A program made the position numbers and the translations under genes. The notes under the pieces were generated by a model. That model did no database searches, had not been told where the DNA came from, and saw only the letters and a list, made by a program, of their open reading frames with translations. DNA of 64,000 nucleotides from a virus: IMG/VR virus record IMGVR_UViG_3300026484_000053, positions 1 to 64,000 of that record. One strand, 5' to 3'. Of the stretch, positions 16,285-24,928 are shown piece after piece. Within the stretch, counting starts at the first letter, position 1, and every line of letters starts with the position of its first letter.

Positions 16285-17280
16285 ATGGAAGAACAAAAGC
16301 AACAGCAGCACCCAGGATATATGAAAAAAGTACATGAAGACGAATATATATGGGCTGAAAAGTACAGACCACAAGACGTTGAAGATATCATTTTACCGCT
16401 TAAAATGAAAACAAAATTTGCTAATTACATTAAAAATGGCGAAATGCCTAATATTATGCTTTACTCAAACTCGCCAGGTGTAGGTAAATCGTCGTTAGCG
16501 CACTGCGTAGTTAAAAATGATGATTTTGATACTATGCAAATTAATGCTTCGCAAGATAGAGGTATAGACACTTACAAAGGTGTAGTAAGAGAATTTATAC
16601 AAAGCGTATCAATAGATGGCGAAAGAAAGGTAGTTATTCTTGAAGAGTCAGATTCTATGACTGGTCCAGCTCAAGCACAATTACGGGCACTGGTTGAGGA
16701 ATTCAGTACTGGAAGTTCGTTTATCTTTACTTGTAACTATCCTGAACAAATTATCGAACCTATTAGAAACAGATGTCAACAATATGATTTTGACAAGATA
16801 TTCCATTCTAAAGATACTAAAAAAGAATTAGCGCAGCAAATGTATAACAGATTAAGATGGATTTTAGATAAAGAAAACATATCTTACGAAGCAAAGCAGT
16901 TACAGCCAATAATTACTAACTGTTATCCAAGTATGAGAGAAATGACTATACTTATTCAACAGTTCAGCACAGATGGAAAATTAGATGTATCAGAAGATCA
17001 GATTAATGCTAATAACCTTCTTAAAGAAATTTTAGATCTTACTAAAGCTAAGAATTTTACAATGTTAAGAAAAAAGATAAATGACTTAGATAACACAAGC
17101 GCATTATTTAGCTACGTGTATAAAACATTAGATGAAACGTTTACAGACGAATGTATACCGCAAGTTGTTATTATTACAGCTAAATATGCAGATATGGATT
17201 CGCATGCTAGAGACGGAGTAATAAACGTTGCTGCATTCTGCGTAGAGCTTATGAGTACTCCTAGTATCATTTTTAAATAA
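16285..17280 (+). CDS. 44: gp44 clamp-loader large subunit (AAA+)
   Basis: YRPQDVEDIILP near residue 28, Walker A SNSPGVGKSSLA, Walker B VILEESDSM, and arginine-finger region PIRNRCQQYDF (SRC-like). 331 aa against 319 in T4. It loads the gp45 clamp together with gp62. RBS AAAGGAAAC. The N-terminus has a short Gln/His run. Confidence 0.93.
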   Translation: MEEQKQQQHPGYMKKVHEDEYIWAEKYRPQDVEDIILPLKMKTKFANYIKNGEMPNIMLYSNSPGVGKSSLAHCVVKNDDFDTMQINASQDRGIDTYKGVVREFIQSVSIDGERKVVILEESDSMTGPAQAQLRALVEEFSTGSSFIFTCNYPEQIIEPIRNRCQQYDFDKIFHSKDTKKELAQQMYNRLRWILDKENISYEAKQLQPIITNCYPSMREMTILIQQFSTDGKLDVSEDQINANNLLKEILDLTKAKNFTMLRKKINDLDNTSALFSYVYKTLDETFTDECIPQVVIITAKYADMDSHARDGVINVAAFCVELMSTPSIIFK

Positions 17281-17303
17281 ATATTACTAAAAAGGAGCAA
17301 TTC

Positions 17304-17597
17304 ATGAAAACATTTTTTGAATGGTTAGAGCAAGACGCGTCAAGAGGTAGAAAGGTAGTACTTATGGGAACAATATTCATGTGGATGATGATTACTGTAG
17401 GATTATTTTTCCAACCTATATTTATGGCAAGTGCCGTATCAGCAGGAGCATTAGATTATTACGTAGTACTTAGCGGTATTGTAGCGTCTTTATTTGCTTT
17501 CTATACTGGTACAAGTTCTAAGAAGACAGATGCTAAAATGGATAAAGTAATGGATGCTGTACTTGACGAAGTAGTTAAGAAGATAGAAAAGAAATAG
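17304..17597 (+). CDS. Small membrane protein with two TM segments and charged tail (97 aa)
   Basis: Two hydrophobic segments (about residues 18-37 and 45-68) followed by a Lys/Asp-rich helix. Size and topology allow a holin or a membrane anchor, but no family is recognised. The neighbours at 17900 (TM plus coiled coil) and 18444 (lipoprotein) make a lysis-related cluster plausible. Confidence 0.65.
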   Translation: MKTFFEWLEQDASRGRKVVLMGTIFMWMMITVGLFFQPIFMASAVSAGALDYYVVLSGIVASLFAFYTGTSSKKTDAKMDKVMDAVLDEVVKKIEKK

Positions 17598-17658
17598 GAC
17601 GCATGCTAGTGACAGTGACGTTGGGAATAAATAAGTTAAGTAAAAATAGGAGATAAGA

Positions 17659-17892
17659 ATGAAGACAGTTAGAGAAATATTTTTAGAAAAAGGGAAAAGT
17701 AGACAACATAGTGTTGCATTTGATATTATAAGAGATGGAGAAAATTTATTTTCTACCAATGCTGATAATGGGGCTGACCAAGTAGATAAAAAATTATCTC
17801 AGCTTAAATTTAAGAAAATAATAAAAGATTTAAAAATAATTAGAACATATGACGGTAATACTGAAGATGTAACTAAACTTTTTATTAAGTAG
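17659..17892 (+). CDS. Unknown 77-aa protein
   Basis: RBS AGGAG. Basic, with no membrane segment: REIFLEKGKSRQH near the start and a Lys/Ile-rich middle. Family not recognised. Lies between two membrane-associated genes. Confidence 0.6.
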   Translation: MKTVREIFLEKGKSRQHSVAFDIIRDGENLFSTNADNGADQVDKKLSQLKFKKIIKDLKIIRTYDGNTEDVTKLFIK

Positions 17893-17899
17893 GTTTATA

Positions 17900-18253
17900 A
17901 TGACCTGGTTATTAAACATATTTGGTAATATTAAAAATATAGCTATGGCTTTAGGTAGCATATTTCTAGGAGCATATGTAGTTAAACAAAAATACAATGC
18001 ATATCAAGCAGAAAGTAAATTAAAAAATATTGAAAATAAAATAGCTAAAACCAATGTTCAAGTAGCAAAAACTAAAGCTAAAGCAAAGGCTCAAGCAATT
18101 AAAGCAGAAACAACGGCAGAAGTTGAAGTTCTTAGAGAATTAAAAAAAGAATCTAAGAAAGTTCAAAAAGAAATGCAAGTTATTGAGAAGAAAATCAAAC
18201 AAGCTGAAGCACAGAAAACTACAACCAGAGCAAAAATAACCGTAGAAGCGTAG
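17900..18253 (+). CDS. Inner-membrane coiled-coil protein, i-spanin-like
   Basis: 117 aa: one N-terminal TM segment (about residues 8-27) then about 85 residues of Lys/Ala/Glu coiled coil. This is the topology of an inner-membrane spanin (Rz-like), and a lipoprotein gene follows at 18444, as for two-component spanins. The C-terminus and stop codon lie inside an 8-bp tandem repeat. The assignment rests on topology and order only. Confidence 0.55.
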   Translation: MTWLLNIFGNIKNIAMALGSIFLGAYVVKQKYNAYQAESKLKNIENKIAKTNVQVAKTKAKAKAQAIKAETTAEVEVLRELKKESKKVQKEMQVIEKKIKQAEAQKTTTRAKITVEA

Positions 18254-18265
18254 AAGCGTAGAAGC
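18242..18265. repeat. 8-bp tandem repeat spanning a stop codon
   Basis: GTAGAAGC x3 plus a partial copy. The TAG stop of the 17900 gene is inside it. Confidence 0.9.
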
Positions 18266-18335
18266 GTAGAGTTTTAGTGCAGACAGGTTACAAGAAGATG
18301 GAGCCAACGTAGTAATCGTTTCTGAAACAAAAGAT

Positions 18336-18440
18336 ATGCATATCATTTACTTTAATAAGTTAGATAAAGTATTAGCTTACCATAACGATCTAATTAGTGA
18401 AAACGAGTCGTTACTTACAATGCTATACATAAAAGGATAA
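18336..18440 (+). CDS. Gene remnant or short ORF without its own 5' end (34 aa from first ATG)
   Basis: The frame is open from 18270 to the TAA at 18440 and looks coding throughout (segment DGANVVIVSETKD upstream of the first ATG). There is no ATG, GTG or TTG before 18336 and no RBS at 18336. It begins just after the 8-bp tandem repeat. I read it as a gene that lost its start, or as an extension once joined to an upstream gene. Confidence 0.4.
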   Translation: MHIIYFNKLDKVLAYHNDLISENESLLTMLYIKG

Positions 18441-18443
18441 AAC

Positions 18444-18833
18444 ATGAAGAAAATATTACCACTAACGTTAATGGCATTAATAACATTAGCAATGCTGACC
18501 ATGTCAGCATGTGCAGATAAAAGACTTATATTAGTGCCACAATCAGAATACTATCCGACTTTTCCAACACAGGACTTTAAAAAGTCTAAGAAAGTTAAGT
18601 TAGACATGTACGTAGAACAAGAAGATGTGAATGGTACCACTATAACTTACCTGGTGACTCGAAAAGAAGACATGATGTCTTTTATAAAAGACACAAAGGA
18701 ACTCAGAAGCAATTACAATGTTCTGTTAAGAAAGATTAACGAGTTTAATCTAAAAATTAAAGAGCAAAATAGAATACAGAATGAGAAAAAACCGACAGAG
18801 ATAGAATCAATAGATGATTCTTGGTACAAATAA
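18444..18833 (+). CDS. Lipoprotein, possible o-spanin
   Basis: 129 aa with a lipoprotein signal: MKK, hydrophobic stretch, lipobox LTMSAC (Cys at about residue 22). The mature part is charged, with a helical region NYNVLLRKINEFNLKIKEQN. Likely attached to the outer membrane. With the upstream TM coiled-coil protein it could form a spanin pair; a different lipoprotein function is equally possible. Confidence 0.65.
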   Translation: MKKILPLTLMALITLAMLTMSACADKRLILVPQSEYYPTFPTQDFKKSKKVKLDMYVEQEDVNGTTITYLVTRKEDMMSFIKDTKELRSNYNVLLRKINEFNLKIKEQNRIQNEKKPTEIESIDDSWYK

Positions 18834-18850
18834 AACACGAAAGGACATAG

Positions 18851-20020
18851 ATGTCTACAATTAACAAACAGGTAATAACAACGGTAATTAAAGATTCATA
18901 TTCTGAAACTGCCGATGTTATGTACGAACAAAATCTTATAAGTAAGTATAACAGAGCGTTTACTGATATAACATTTAAGCCAGAAAAATTTGATGACATT
19001 GTCGAATTAATTAAAAACGAAACATCAATTATACCTTTAGTATTACCCACTAAAGACGAGAAACTTACGCAAATGGTGGAGTTTGTTAACGATGAAATAA
19101 AATTAGTCGTTACGTTATGGAATGCTGGACAAAATGCATCAGTAGACATGTACTTCCAAAACCTAGAAGACTCGCTTGACTTATACACAAAAATATTTAA
19201 TGAATCTAGTGTAGAAGATGACGGTAGCATAATAACTCTAATAAATCTTGGTTATAATGCACAAAGACAACTTGAAAAACAAATCAGCCTTAAAACTGCT
19301 TCAGAATTTGAAAAAACAGATAATGATTATTATCCTTATATAGATACAGATTTATTGTTCGACCAATTTAACGCTTCTGATAGCGATATCTTAGTATGTA
19401 CAGGAGAACCTGGTGTAGGTAAAACTAAGATAGTTAACTCATACATTAAAAAAGCCTGTAAAGAAACGTCAGATGAGGATATAAATGTTCTAATAGTAAA
19501 GAATGAAGATATTTTGGCTGACGACGCATTTTGGGCAATGGTAAGGGACGAAGATGTTAATATGGTTGTTTTAGATGATCTTGACTACGGATTACTACCT
19601 AGAACGCAAGATATTTCAAGTAACGAAGATGTGCGTAAGAACCAATTTATCAGTAATCTTTTAAGCTTTACAGATGGTATAGACAAAGGTATGAGAAAGC
19701 CTATTAAATGGATTATTACCACTAACAGAGAAGTTAAAGACATAGACAGTGCAATTATGAGAAGAGGTAGAACTTTTGATGTACTTAAACTTAGAAAACT
19801 TACTAAAGAAGAAGGTCTAGTAATATGGAAGAAGCATTTAGCTGAAGAAGATTACACACAATTTGCTACATCAGAGCATATACTACAAGCAGATTTAGGA
19901 AGTGAAATACAGTTAAGATTAACTATAAGCGATAAATCAAAACTTAATTCTTACTTAAAAGAACCTGGCATTTCACTTATGAATACTTTTATAGGATCAG
20001 AAATTAAACTTGGTCTTTAA
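18851..20020 (+). CDS. AAA ATPase
   Basis: 389 aa. Walker A TGEPGVGKT (about residue 186), Walker B MVVLDDLDYG (about 233), sensor ITTNREVKD and MRRGRTFDVL arginine-finger region (about 295). An N-terminal helical domain of about 160 aa precedes the ATPase core. Similar ATPases are found in T4-like and other myoviruses, but the role is not established. Its stop overlaps the convergent 20004 gene by 17 bp. Confidence 0.8.
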   Translation: MSTINKQVITTVIKDSYSETADVMYEQNLISKYNRAFTDITFKPEKFDDIVELIKNETSIIPLVLPTKDEKLTQMVEFVNDEIKLVVTLWNAGQNASVDMYFQNLEDSLDLYTKIFNESSVEDDGSIITLINLGYNAQRQLEKQISLKTASEFEKTDNDYYPYIDTDLLFDQFNASDSDILVCTGEPGVGKTKIVNSYIKKACKETSDEDINVLIVKNEDILADDAFWAMVRDEDVNMVVLDDLDYGLLPRTQDISSNEDVRKNQFISNLLSFTDGIDKGMRKPIKWIITTNREVKDIDSAIMRRGRTFDVLKLRKLTKEEGLVIWKKHLAEEDYTQFATSEHILQADLGSEIQLRLTISDKSKLNSYLKEPGISLMNTFIGSEIKLGL

Positions 20021-20405
20021 TAAGTAAAGACTGTTCGCAGTACTGAGTAATCTTTACGTATTGCTCTTCTGGCAGAATATCATAATATCTCTTCGCTAAC
20101 TTAATACTACATTTATAATACTTCATAATCATTTTAAGTTTGTTTTTATCTCTTATTATATCATGTAAAGTATTTTTAGGATAAGCTATTTTAGTGCTGC
20201 TAGAAGAATTTCTGATAAACTTATAACACGCACTTGTTGGTATATCAGGGTACAAATTTAAAAGATTAGCTAAGCTTATAGTACTTGGGTCAGAACTAAT
20301 AAATCTAATTAAAAAGAATTTATTGGTTCTTTTTAAATCTTCATCGCTAGGAGTAAATTCTTTTGATATACTTGATTTAATAATATCGTATGAAGTTCTT
20401 TTCAT
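20004..20405 (-). CDS. gp62-like small protein, late, minus strand
   Basis: 133 aa. The pattern FFLIRFISSDP, then ANLLN, CYKFIRNS, YYKCSIKLAKRYYDILPEEQ follows T4-superfamily clamp-loader small subunits (gp62), and the same pattern occurs in the divergent neighbour at 20566. It has a T4-late TATAAATA box 38 bp upstream and RBS AAAGG, so it would be made late, unlike a normal clamp-loader subunit. It may be a paralogue adapted to another job. Confidence 0.5.
   Translation of the reverse strand: MKRTSYDIIKSSISKEFTPSDEDLKRTNKFFLIRFISSDPSTISLANLLNLYPDIPTSACYKFIRNSSSSTKIAYPKNTLHDIIRDKNKLKMIMKYYKCSIKLAKRYYDILPEEQYVKITQYCEQSLLIKDQV
20013..20032. terminator. Hairpin over convergent gene ends
   Basis: GTCTTTA - ATAAG - TAAAGAC, 7-bp stem, covering the plus-gene stop at 20020. 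Confidence 0.45.
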
Positions 20406-20443
20406 TAATCTTAGACCTTTAATTAGCTAATAAGCTTTATTAT

Positions 20444-20451
20444 TATTTATA
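20444..20451 (-). promoter_or_regulatory. T4-late-type promoter TATAAATA, minus strand
   Basis: Exact box, 38 bp before the 20405 start: the same spacing as at 4504-4511. Confidence 0.75.
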
Positions 20452-20499
20452 CGTAGATTGTGTATTACGTTAAACGTGATAAGAATATTTAATAATAGT

Positions 20500-20532
20500 T
20501 TAATAATGCTTTAATCTAAAATATGTTATAAT
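20500..20532 (+). promoter_or_regulatory. Promoter for 20566 gene
   Basis: Two TTTAAT blocks then ATATGTTATAAT (-10 at 20527-20532). Confidence 0.8.
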
Positions 20533-20565
20533 ATTATAACATAAACACATTATAAAAGGAAATAC

Positions 20566-21048
20566 ATGGCTAAAGAAAATACTTTCTTCGACGTTTTAAC
20601 AAGCGTTATTAATAAAAAAGAAATGCCGCATAAAGATGTAAAAAAACATTTTAGTTCTTTTGCTGCGCAGAAGTGGCTGAGTTCTAATCCTATGGCAGCT
20701 TGGACTGCTAATAAAATAAACTCAGCAAGAGGGTCCTTTAACATACCTAATACTGCTGAGTACTTATTTTTAAAGAGTGCTATTAAACTACCTAAAACAA
20801 CATTCTTAAAGTTCGATAAAAAAACTGCTGCAGTAGACGCTATTGTAGAAGCTTTTGCGTCTAAGTACAATTGTAATTCTCAATTAGCTAGAACTTACAT
20901 TTGTCTAATTCCATTTAATCAATTTAAGCAAATATTAGATAGTGCGTCACTTTATAACGCCGATACAAGAGATCCAAAAATACTAAAGTTGAGATCTTAT
21001 ATGCATAATTTAAAAGACGTATATAATACCATAACAAGTAAAAGTTAG
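20566..21048 (+). CDS. 62: gp62-like clamp-loader small subunit (probable)
   Basis: 160 aa. FAAQKWLSSNP, ANKIN, EYLFLKSAIKLPK, then SKYNCNSQLARTYICLIPFNQFKQIL follows the order of helices in T4-like gp62 proteins. With gp44 upstream it would form the clamp loader. Similarity is by pattern, so the call is moderate. The last 31 bp of the gene are repeated just downstream (21049-21088) with a 9-bp insertion. Confidence 0.55.
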   Translation: MAKENTFFDVLTSVINKKEMPHKDVKKHFSSFAAQKWLSSNPMAAWTANKINSARGSFNIPNTAEYLFLKSAIKLPKTTFLKFDKKTAAVDAIVEAFASKYNCNSQLARTYICLIPFNQFKQILDSASLYNADTRDPKILKLRSYMHNLKDVYNTITSKS

Positions 21049-21088
21049 CGTATATAATAGCATAACAAGCATAACAAGTAAAAGTTAG
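21018..21088. repeat. Duplicated 3' end of the gp62-like gene
   Basis: 21018-21048 (gene end including TAG) is followed directly by a second copy (21049-21088) that carries one extra CATAACAAG unit. Confidence 0.85.
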
Positions 21089-21152
21089 TAAAAATAAGAT
21101 AAAATATATTACGCTAGAAATACAAAACTACAAAGCACGAAGGAAAAATAAC

Positions 21153-22442
21153 ATGCCAACACCAACGGAACCACCTAAAATGATTAAATGCTCATTTTGC
21201 GGTACAGAAGAATCACAAGATAACCTAATTTTAGAAGGAGAAAACGCAAATATTTGTTCAGCCTGCTCGTTTCAGAGCAGCGCGATATTCAGCACTGAAG
21301 ATGAAGAGCCCAGCACTTCAGAACTTGAAATGTACGAATATATGAGACAGCAAGAGGTCCAACGTAATTACCCAAATGTATTAAATGCTATCGACGACAA
21401 TATATCATACGACGAATTAGAAGCACAAGAAGCGCAAGAATCGCAAGAATCGCAAGATGCGTATGAAGTTAAATTACCTATACATTTCAAACAAGAACTA
21501 GATACCCATGTTATAGGCCAAGAAACAGCTAAACAATCAATTTCAGTAGCACTTTACAACCATTCTCTTAGAATAGATGGTAAAAACATTAGAAAATCTA
21601 ACGTAATGATAAAAGGGCAATCTGGATCTGGTAAAACGCACATTATTAAGGTTGCTGCTAAATATATGAACGTGCCTTGCGTAATAACAAGCGCAACATC
21701 TCTAACTGCTTCTGGCTATGTAGGCGACGACGTAGAAACTATCCTAGAAGATCTTTACAAGAAAGCTGATAAAGATCTTAAATTAGCCCAGAATGGTATA
21801 GTTTTTATTGACGAAATTGATAAAATTGCTGCTTCAGGTGATGGAAAAGATGTTAATGGTAAATCTGTACAACAAGCTTTACTTACTATTATCGAAGGTA
21901 GTACATTAGATATTTACCCTGAAAAACTTAAGAAAGACGGTGGGAAACCAGTTAAATTCTGCACAGATAACGTGCTGTTTATTACAGGTGGAGCATTCGA
22001 AGGTTTCGACACTGAAGAAATAAAAGTAGGATTGCAAAAGCAACAATCAAGTTCAGATAAAATAAATTTAATGCAGAAGTTTATAGATTATGGTATGATT
22101 AGAGAGTTTGTAGGAAGATTTAACACGTTTATTTCTATGAAAGAATTAGAAGTAGAAGATTTAGTGCAAATTCTTACAGAACCTGAAAACAGTTTAATAG
22201 AACAATACAGAGAGTTTTTTAAAGAGTCAGGATGTGATTTAATGATTACTACTGCAGCATTAACGGAGATATCTAGGCAAGCACTTGATATGAAGACAGG
22301 AGCTAGAGGGTTGCACACAATTATGGAGCTTGTTTTAAGCGATTATATGTTTAATATTCAGGATCATGATTTTATCGAAATAGATTTTAGAGACGATGAA
22401 TTTGCTAATATTAAAGACGAGCTTGAAGCTCTAACAAATTAA
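21153..22442 (+). CDS. clpX: ClpX, AAA+ unfoldase
   Basis: 429 aa, full bacterial length. N-terminal zinc domain CSFC-x(20)-CSAC, Walker A KGQSGSGKTH, pore loop GYVG, Walker B VFIDEIDK, and sensor-2 GARGLH. The segment that in E. coli carries the RKH loop reads GGKPVKF, so the RKH triad is absent. The ClpP-binding IGF loop is shortened, with VGL as the only matching tripeptide. It would unfold substrates for the phage ClpP at 52808 or host ClpP. A QES/QEA micro-repeat lies between zinc and AAA domains. Confidence 0.93.
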   Translation: MPTPTEPPKMIKCSFCGTEESQDNLILEGENANICSACSFQSSAIFSTEDEEPSTSELEMYEYMRQQEVQRNYPNVLNAIDDNISYDELEAQEAQESQESQDAYEVKLPIHFKQELDTHVIGQETAKQSISVALYNHSLRIDGKNIRKSNVMIKGQSGSGKTHIIKVAAKYMNVPCVITSATSLTASGYVGDDVETILEDLYKKADKDLKLAQNGIVFIDEIDKIAASGDGKDVNGKSVQQALLTIIEGSTLDIYPEKLKKDGGKPVKFCTDNVLFITGGAFEGFDTEEIKVGLQKQQSSSDKINLMQKFIDYGMIREFVGRFNTFISMKELEVEDLVQILTEPENSLIEQYREFFKESGCDLMITTAALTEISRQALDMKTGARGLHTIMELVLSDYMFNIQDHDFIEIDFRDDEFANIKDELEALTN

Positions 22443-22452
22443 TGAGAAACAA

Positions 22453-22746
22453 ATGACAGAGCAAAACAATAAAGAAACTAAGTACGTTAAGTACGTTAAG
22501 TACGTTAAGTACAACTTAGGAGATAAACTATATTTTATGAAAGATAATAAGGTACAATGTGGTTTTGTCACAAAAGTCCAAGAGTGTGGTACTATGTCGT
22601 TTACTGACGTGTTTGGAGACATGAAAGAGAAAGTAGATTATAGAAAAACTGAGCTAACATTACAGAACGAGAATATGATAATTAGCTTGAGTTTAAATAT
22701 AGATGCAGTGTTTACGTCTAAGCAAGACTTATTAGATAGTTTATAA
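22453..22746 (+). CDS. Unknown 97-aa protein with KYV micro-repeat
   Basis: ATG 10 bp after clpX. A 9-bp tandem repeat gives KYV-KYV-KYV near residue 10. The rest resembles a small beta-barrel-type domain (GDKLYFMKDNKVQCGFVTKV). Family not recognised. Position suggests cotranscription with clpX. Confidence 0.6.
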   Translation: MTEQNNKETKYVKYVKYVKYNLGDKLYFMKDNKVQCGFVTKVQECGTMSFTDVFGDMKEKVDYRKTELTLQNENMIISLSLNIDAVFTSKQDLLDSL

Positions 22747-22764
22747 CTAAGTTTAAACTACAGT

Positions 22765-22811
22765 ATTAATTCCATATTTTAACATTAGTTTAATATTATT
22801 ATGTTATAATA
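22765..22811 (+). promoter_or_regulatory. Promoter of repeat-protein copy 3
   Basis: -10 TATAAT at 22806-22811 with TTTAAC/TTTAAT blocks; same 65-bp cassette as before copy 2. Confidence 0.85.
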
Positions 22812-22837
22812 TACTATCTAAAAAATAAAGGTTCAAT

Positions 22838-23995
22838 ATGACAAACAGAAACAGAGAAATAAAGACTATTACGCTAAGAGAATTAGAATTAAAAGTTGCT
22901 TGTAAAGATGGAATGCTGTGGTTTAAAAACAATATAGGATCTCTAGATGTAGATAAATTAGATTCTACAAAAGACATTAAAGGTGATTATAATAATTACA
23001 TAGAGTGGCTTAGAGACAATTTTATACCTAAAGGTGCAAGTACCTATGATGATAGAGGCAATGAATTAACATTTAAAGATACAGATGGCGAAAGTTGGAC
23101 TAGCACATACGATGATAAAGGAAATCAATTAACATTTAAAAATTCAGATGGACGTAATTGGACTAAGACATATGATGATAAAGGCAATGAATTAACGTAC
23201 AAGGATTCAGATGGACGTAATTGGACTAAGACGTATGATGATAGAGGAAACGTATTAACATGCAAAAATTCAAATGGATACAGTTGGACTAAGACTTACG
23301 ATGATAAAGGAAATGAATTAACATTTAAAGATGCAGATGGATACTCTTGGACCAAGGCATACGATGATAACGGTAATCAATTAACATTTAAAGGTTCAAA
23401 TGGATACAGCTGGACTAAGACTTATGATGATAGAGGCAATGAATTAACATTTAAAGATTCATATGGCGAAAGTTGGACTAAGACTTATGATGATAAAGGA
23501 AACGTATTAACATGTAAAAATTCAAATGGATACAGTTGGAATAAGACATATGATGATAAAGGTAATGCATTAACATTTAAACATTCAGATGGACGTAATT
23601 GGACTAAGACTTATGATGATAAAGGAAACGTATTAACATTTAAAGATTCATATGGCGAAAGTTGGACTAAGACATACGATGATAACGGTAATCAATTAAC
23701 ATTTAAAGATTCAAGTGGATACTCTTGGACTAAGACTTATGATGATAGAGGCAATGAATTAACGTTTAAAGATTCAGATGGACGTAATTGGACTAAGACA
23801 TATGATAATAAAGGCAATGAATTAACATTTAAAGGTTCAAGTGGATACTCTTGGACTAAGACATACGATGATAACGGTAATCAATTAACGTTTAAAGATT
23901 CAAATGGATACAGTTGGACTAGAACTTACAAGACAACAGATAAAGAATTTATACAGACTTTTAATGGAGAAGTAGAAGTCTGTATTGTATTTTAA
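22838..23995 (+). CDS. YD-like 21-residue repeat protein, copy 3 (14 repeats)
   Basis: 385 aa, the longest copy: N-terminal domain as in copy 2, fourteen 21-residue repeats, and the cap ending EVCIVF. Copies 2 and 3 share promoter, leader and domain at high DNA identity, differing in repeat number and order. No secretion signal. Function unknown. Confidence 0.85.
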   Translation: MTNRNREIKTITLRELELKVACKDGMLWFKNNIGSLDVDKLDSTKDIKGDYNNYIEWLRDNFIPKGASTYDDRGNELTFKDTDGESWTSTYDDKGNQLTFKNSDGRNWTKTYDDKGNELTYKDSDGRNWTKTYDDRGNVLTCKNSNGYSWTKTYDDKGNELTFKDADGYSWTKAYDDNGNQLTFKGSNGYSWTKTYDDRGNELTFKDSYGESWTKTYDDKGNVLTCKNSNGYSWNKTYDDKGNALTFKHSDGRNWTKTYDDKGNVLTFKDSYGESWTKTYDDNGNQLTFKDSSGYSWTKTYDDRGNELTFKDSDGRNWTKTYDNKGNELTFKGSSGYSWTKTYDDNGNQLTFKDSNGYSWTRTYKTTDKEFIQTFNGEVEVCIVF

Positions 23996-24005
23996 AGGAA
24001 TAATA

Positions 24006-24902
24006 ATGCATGAAAAATATAAAGAATTAATAAACTCAGCCAAAGAAGAGTATTATAGTAATAAAGGTGAATATCCTGTAGAACCTCCTCAATCATGGAA
24101 TTCTATGGACGTTCAAGAATGGCTTTATACTGCACCTGCAATCACCTGGACTAAGCTAGGTTGCATAATAAGAGACTTAATAGAACTAGAAGATCATGGA
24201 CTTACTAAAGAATACGACTTTGAATCTGAAGCAGGAGAAAAGTACAGAATGAAACACGTTATCGCTAACGTTAGAATACAAAACGCACTAATGCAGTCAG
24301 ATCCAGCTACTTGGGAAGTTATAGATATACTTAAGACATTTGACAAGGATTCTTATATAGTAGGTGGATTTATTAGGGACAATGTAACACAACAAGTATC
24401 TAACGATGTTGACTTCTGTACTGAAGTGCTTTATTCTGATATGATAGACGCTTTCAAAGACAGAGGTTTTCACGTTAAAGAAGCAGGTAAACAATTTCTT
24501 GTACTTAACGTACAAAAGAATGGAGTTAACTTCGAGATTGCTCAGCTAAGAAGTGACAGAGATAATAAAGGTGCTGTTCAAGGTACTATATACGAAGATG
24601 CCAAACGTCGTGACTTTACTAATAGCGCTCTGTATTATAATCTTAAAACTAAGTCTATTATAGACCCTAATGGCGACGCATTAAATGCTTGTTTAGACAA
24701 CGAATTAAAGTACATTGGAGAAGCAAGTCATAGATTAAACGAGGATCCGTTAAGAGCTATAAGATTTTATAAGTTTATTAAAAGAGGCTGGATTCCTAAT
24801 AATAAAAGTCTTAGAAGTACAAGAACAATGTGGGATCAATGCATTAATAAAGTAAACCCTGGCAGACTGCTTGTAGAAGTAGAAAGAATGGCCGGACTAT
24901 AA
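24006..24902 (+). CDS. CCA-adding / poly(A) polymerase-type nucleotidyltransferase
   Basis: Start at 24006 has AAAGGA 6 nt upstream. Class II CCA-adding/PAP head motifs: YIVGGFIRDNV, NDVDFCTEV (catalytic D-x-D), DAKRRDFTNSALYYN, RLNEDPLRAIRFYKF. About 115 N-terminal residues precede the catalytic core and the usual C-terminal RNA-binding part is short. It probably repairs or builds tRNA 3' ends; with Rnl2 at 34 kb this suggests RNA repair after host tRNA cleavage. Confidence 0.82.
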   Translation: MHEKYKELINSAKEEYYSNKGEYPVEPPQSWNSMDVQEWLYTAPAITWTKLGCIIRDLIELEDHGLTKEYDFESEAGEKYRMKHVIANVRIQNALMQSDPATWEVIDILKTFDKDSYIVGGFIRDNVTQQVSNDVDFCTEVLYSDMIDAFKDRGFHVKEAGKQFLVLNVQKNGVNFEIAQLRSDRDNKGAVQGTIYEDAKRRDFTNSALYYNLKTKSIIDPNGDALNACLDNELKYIGEASHRLNEDPLRAIRFYKFIKRGWIPNNKSLRSTRTMWDQCINKVNPGRLLVEVERMAGL

Positions 24903-24928
24903 ACATAAAGGACAATAAAGGACAATAA

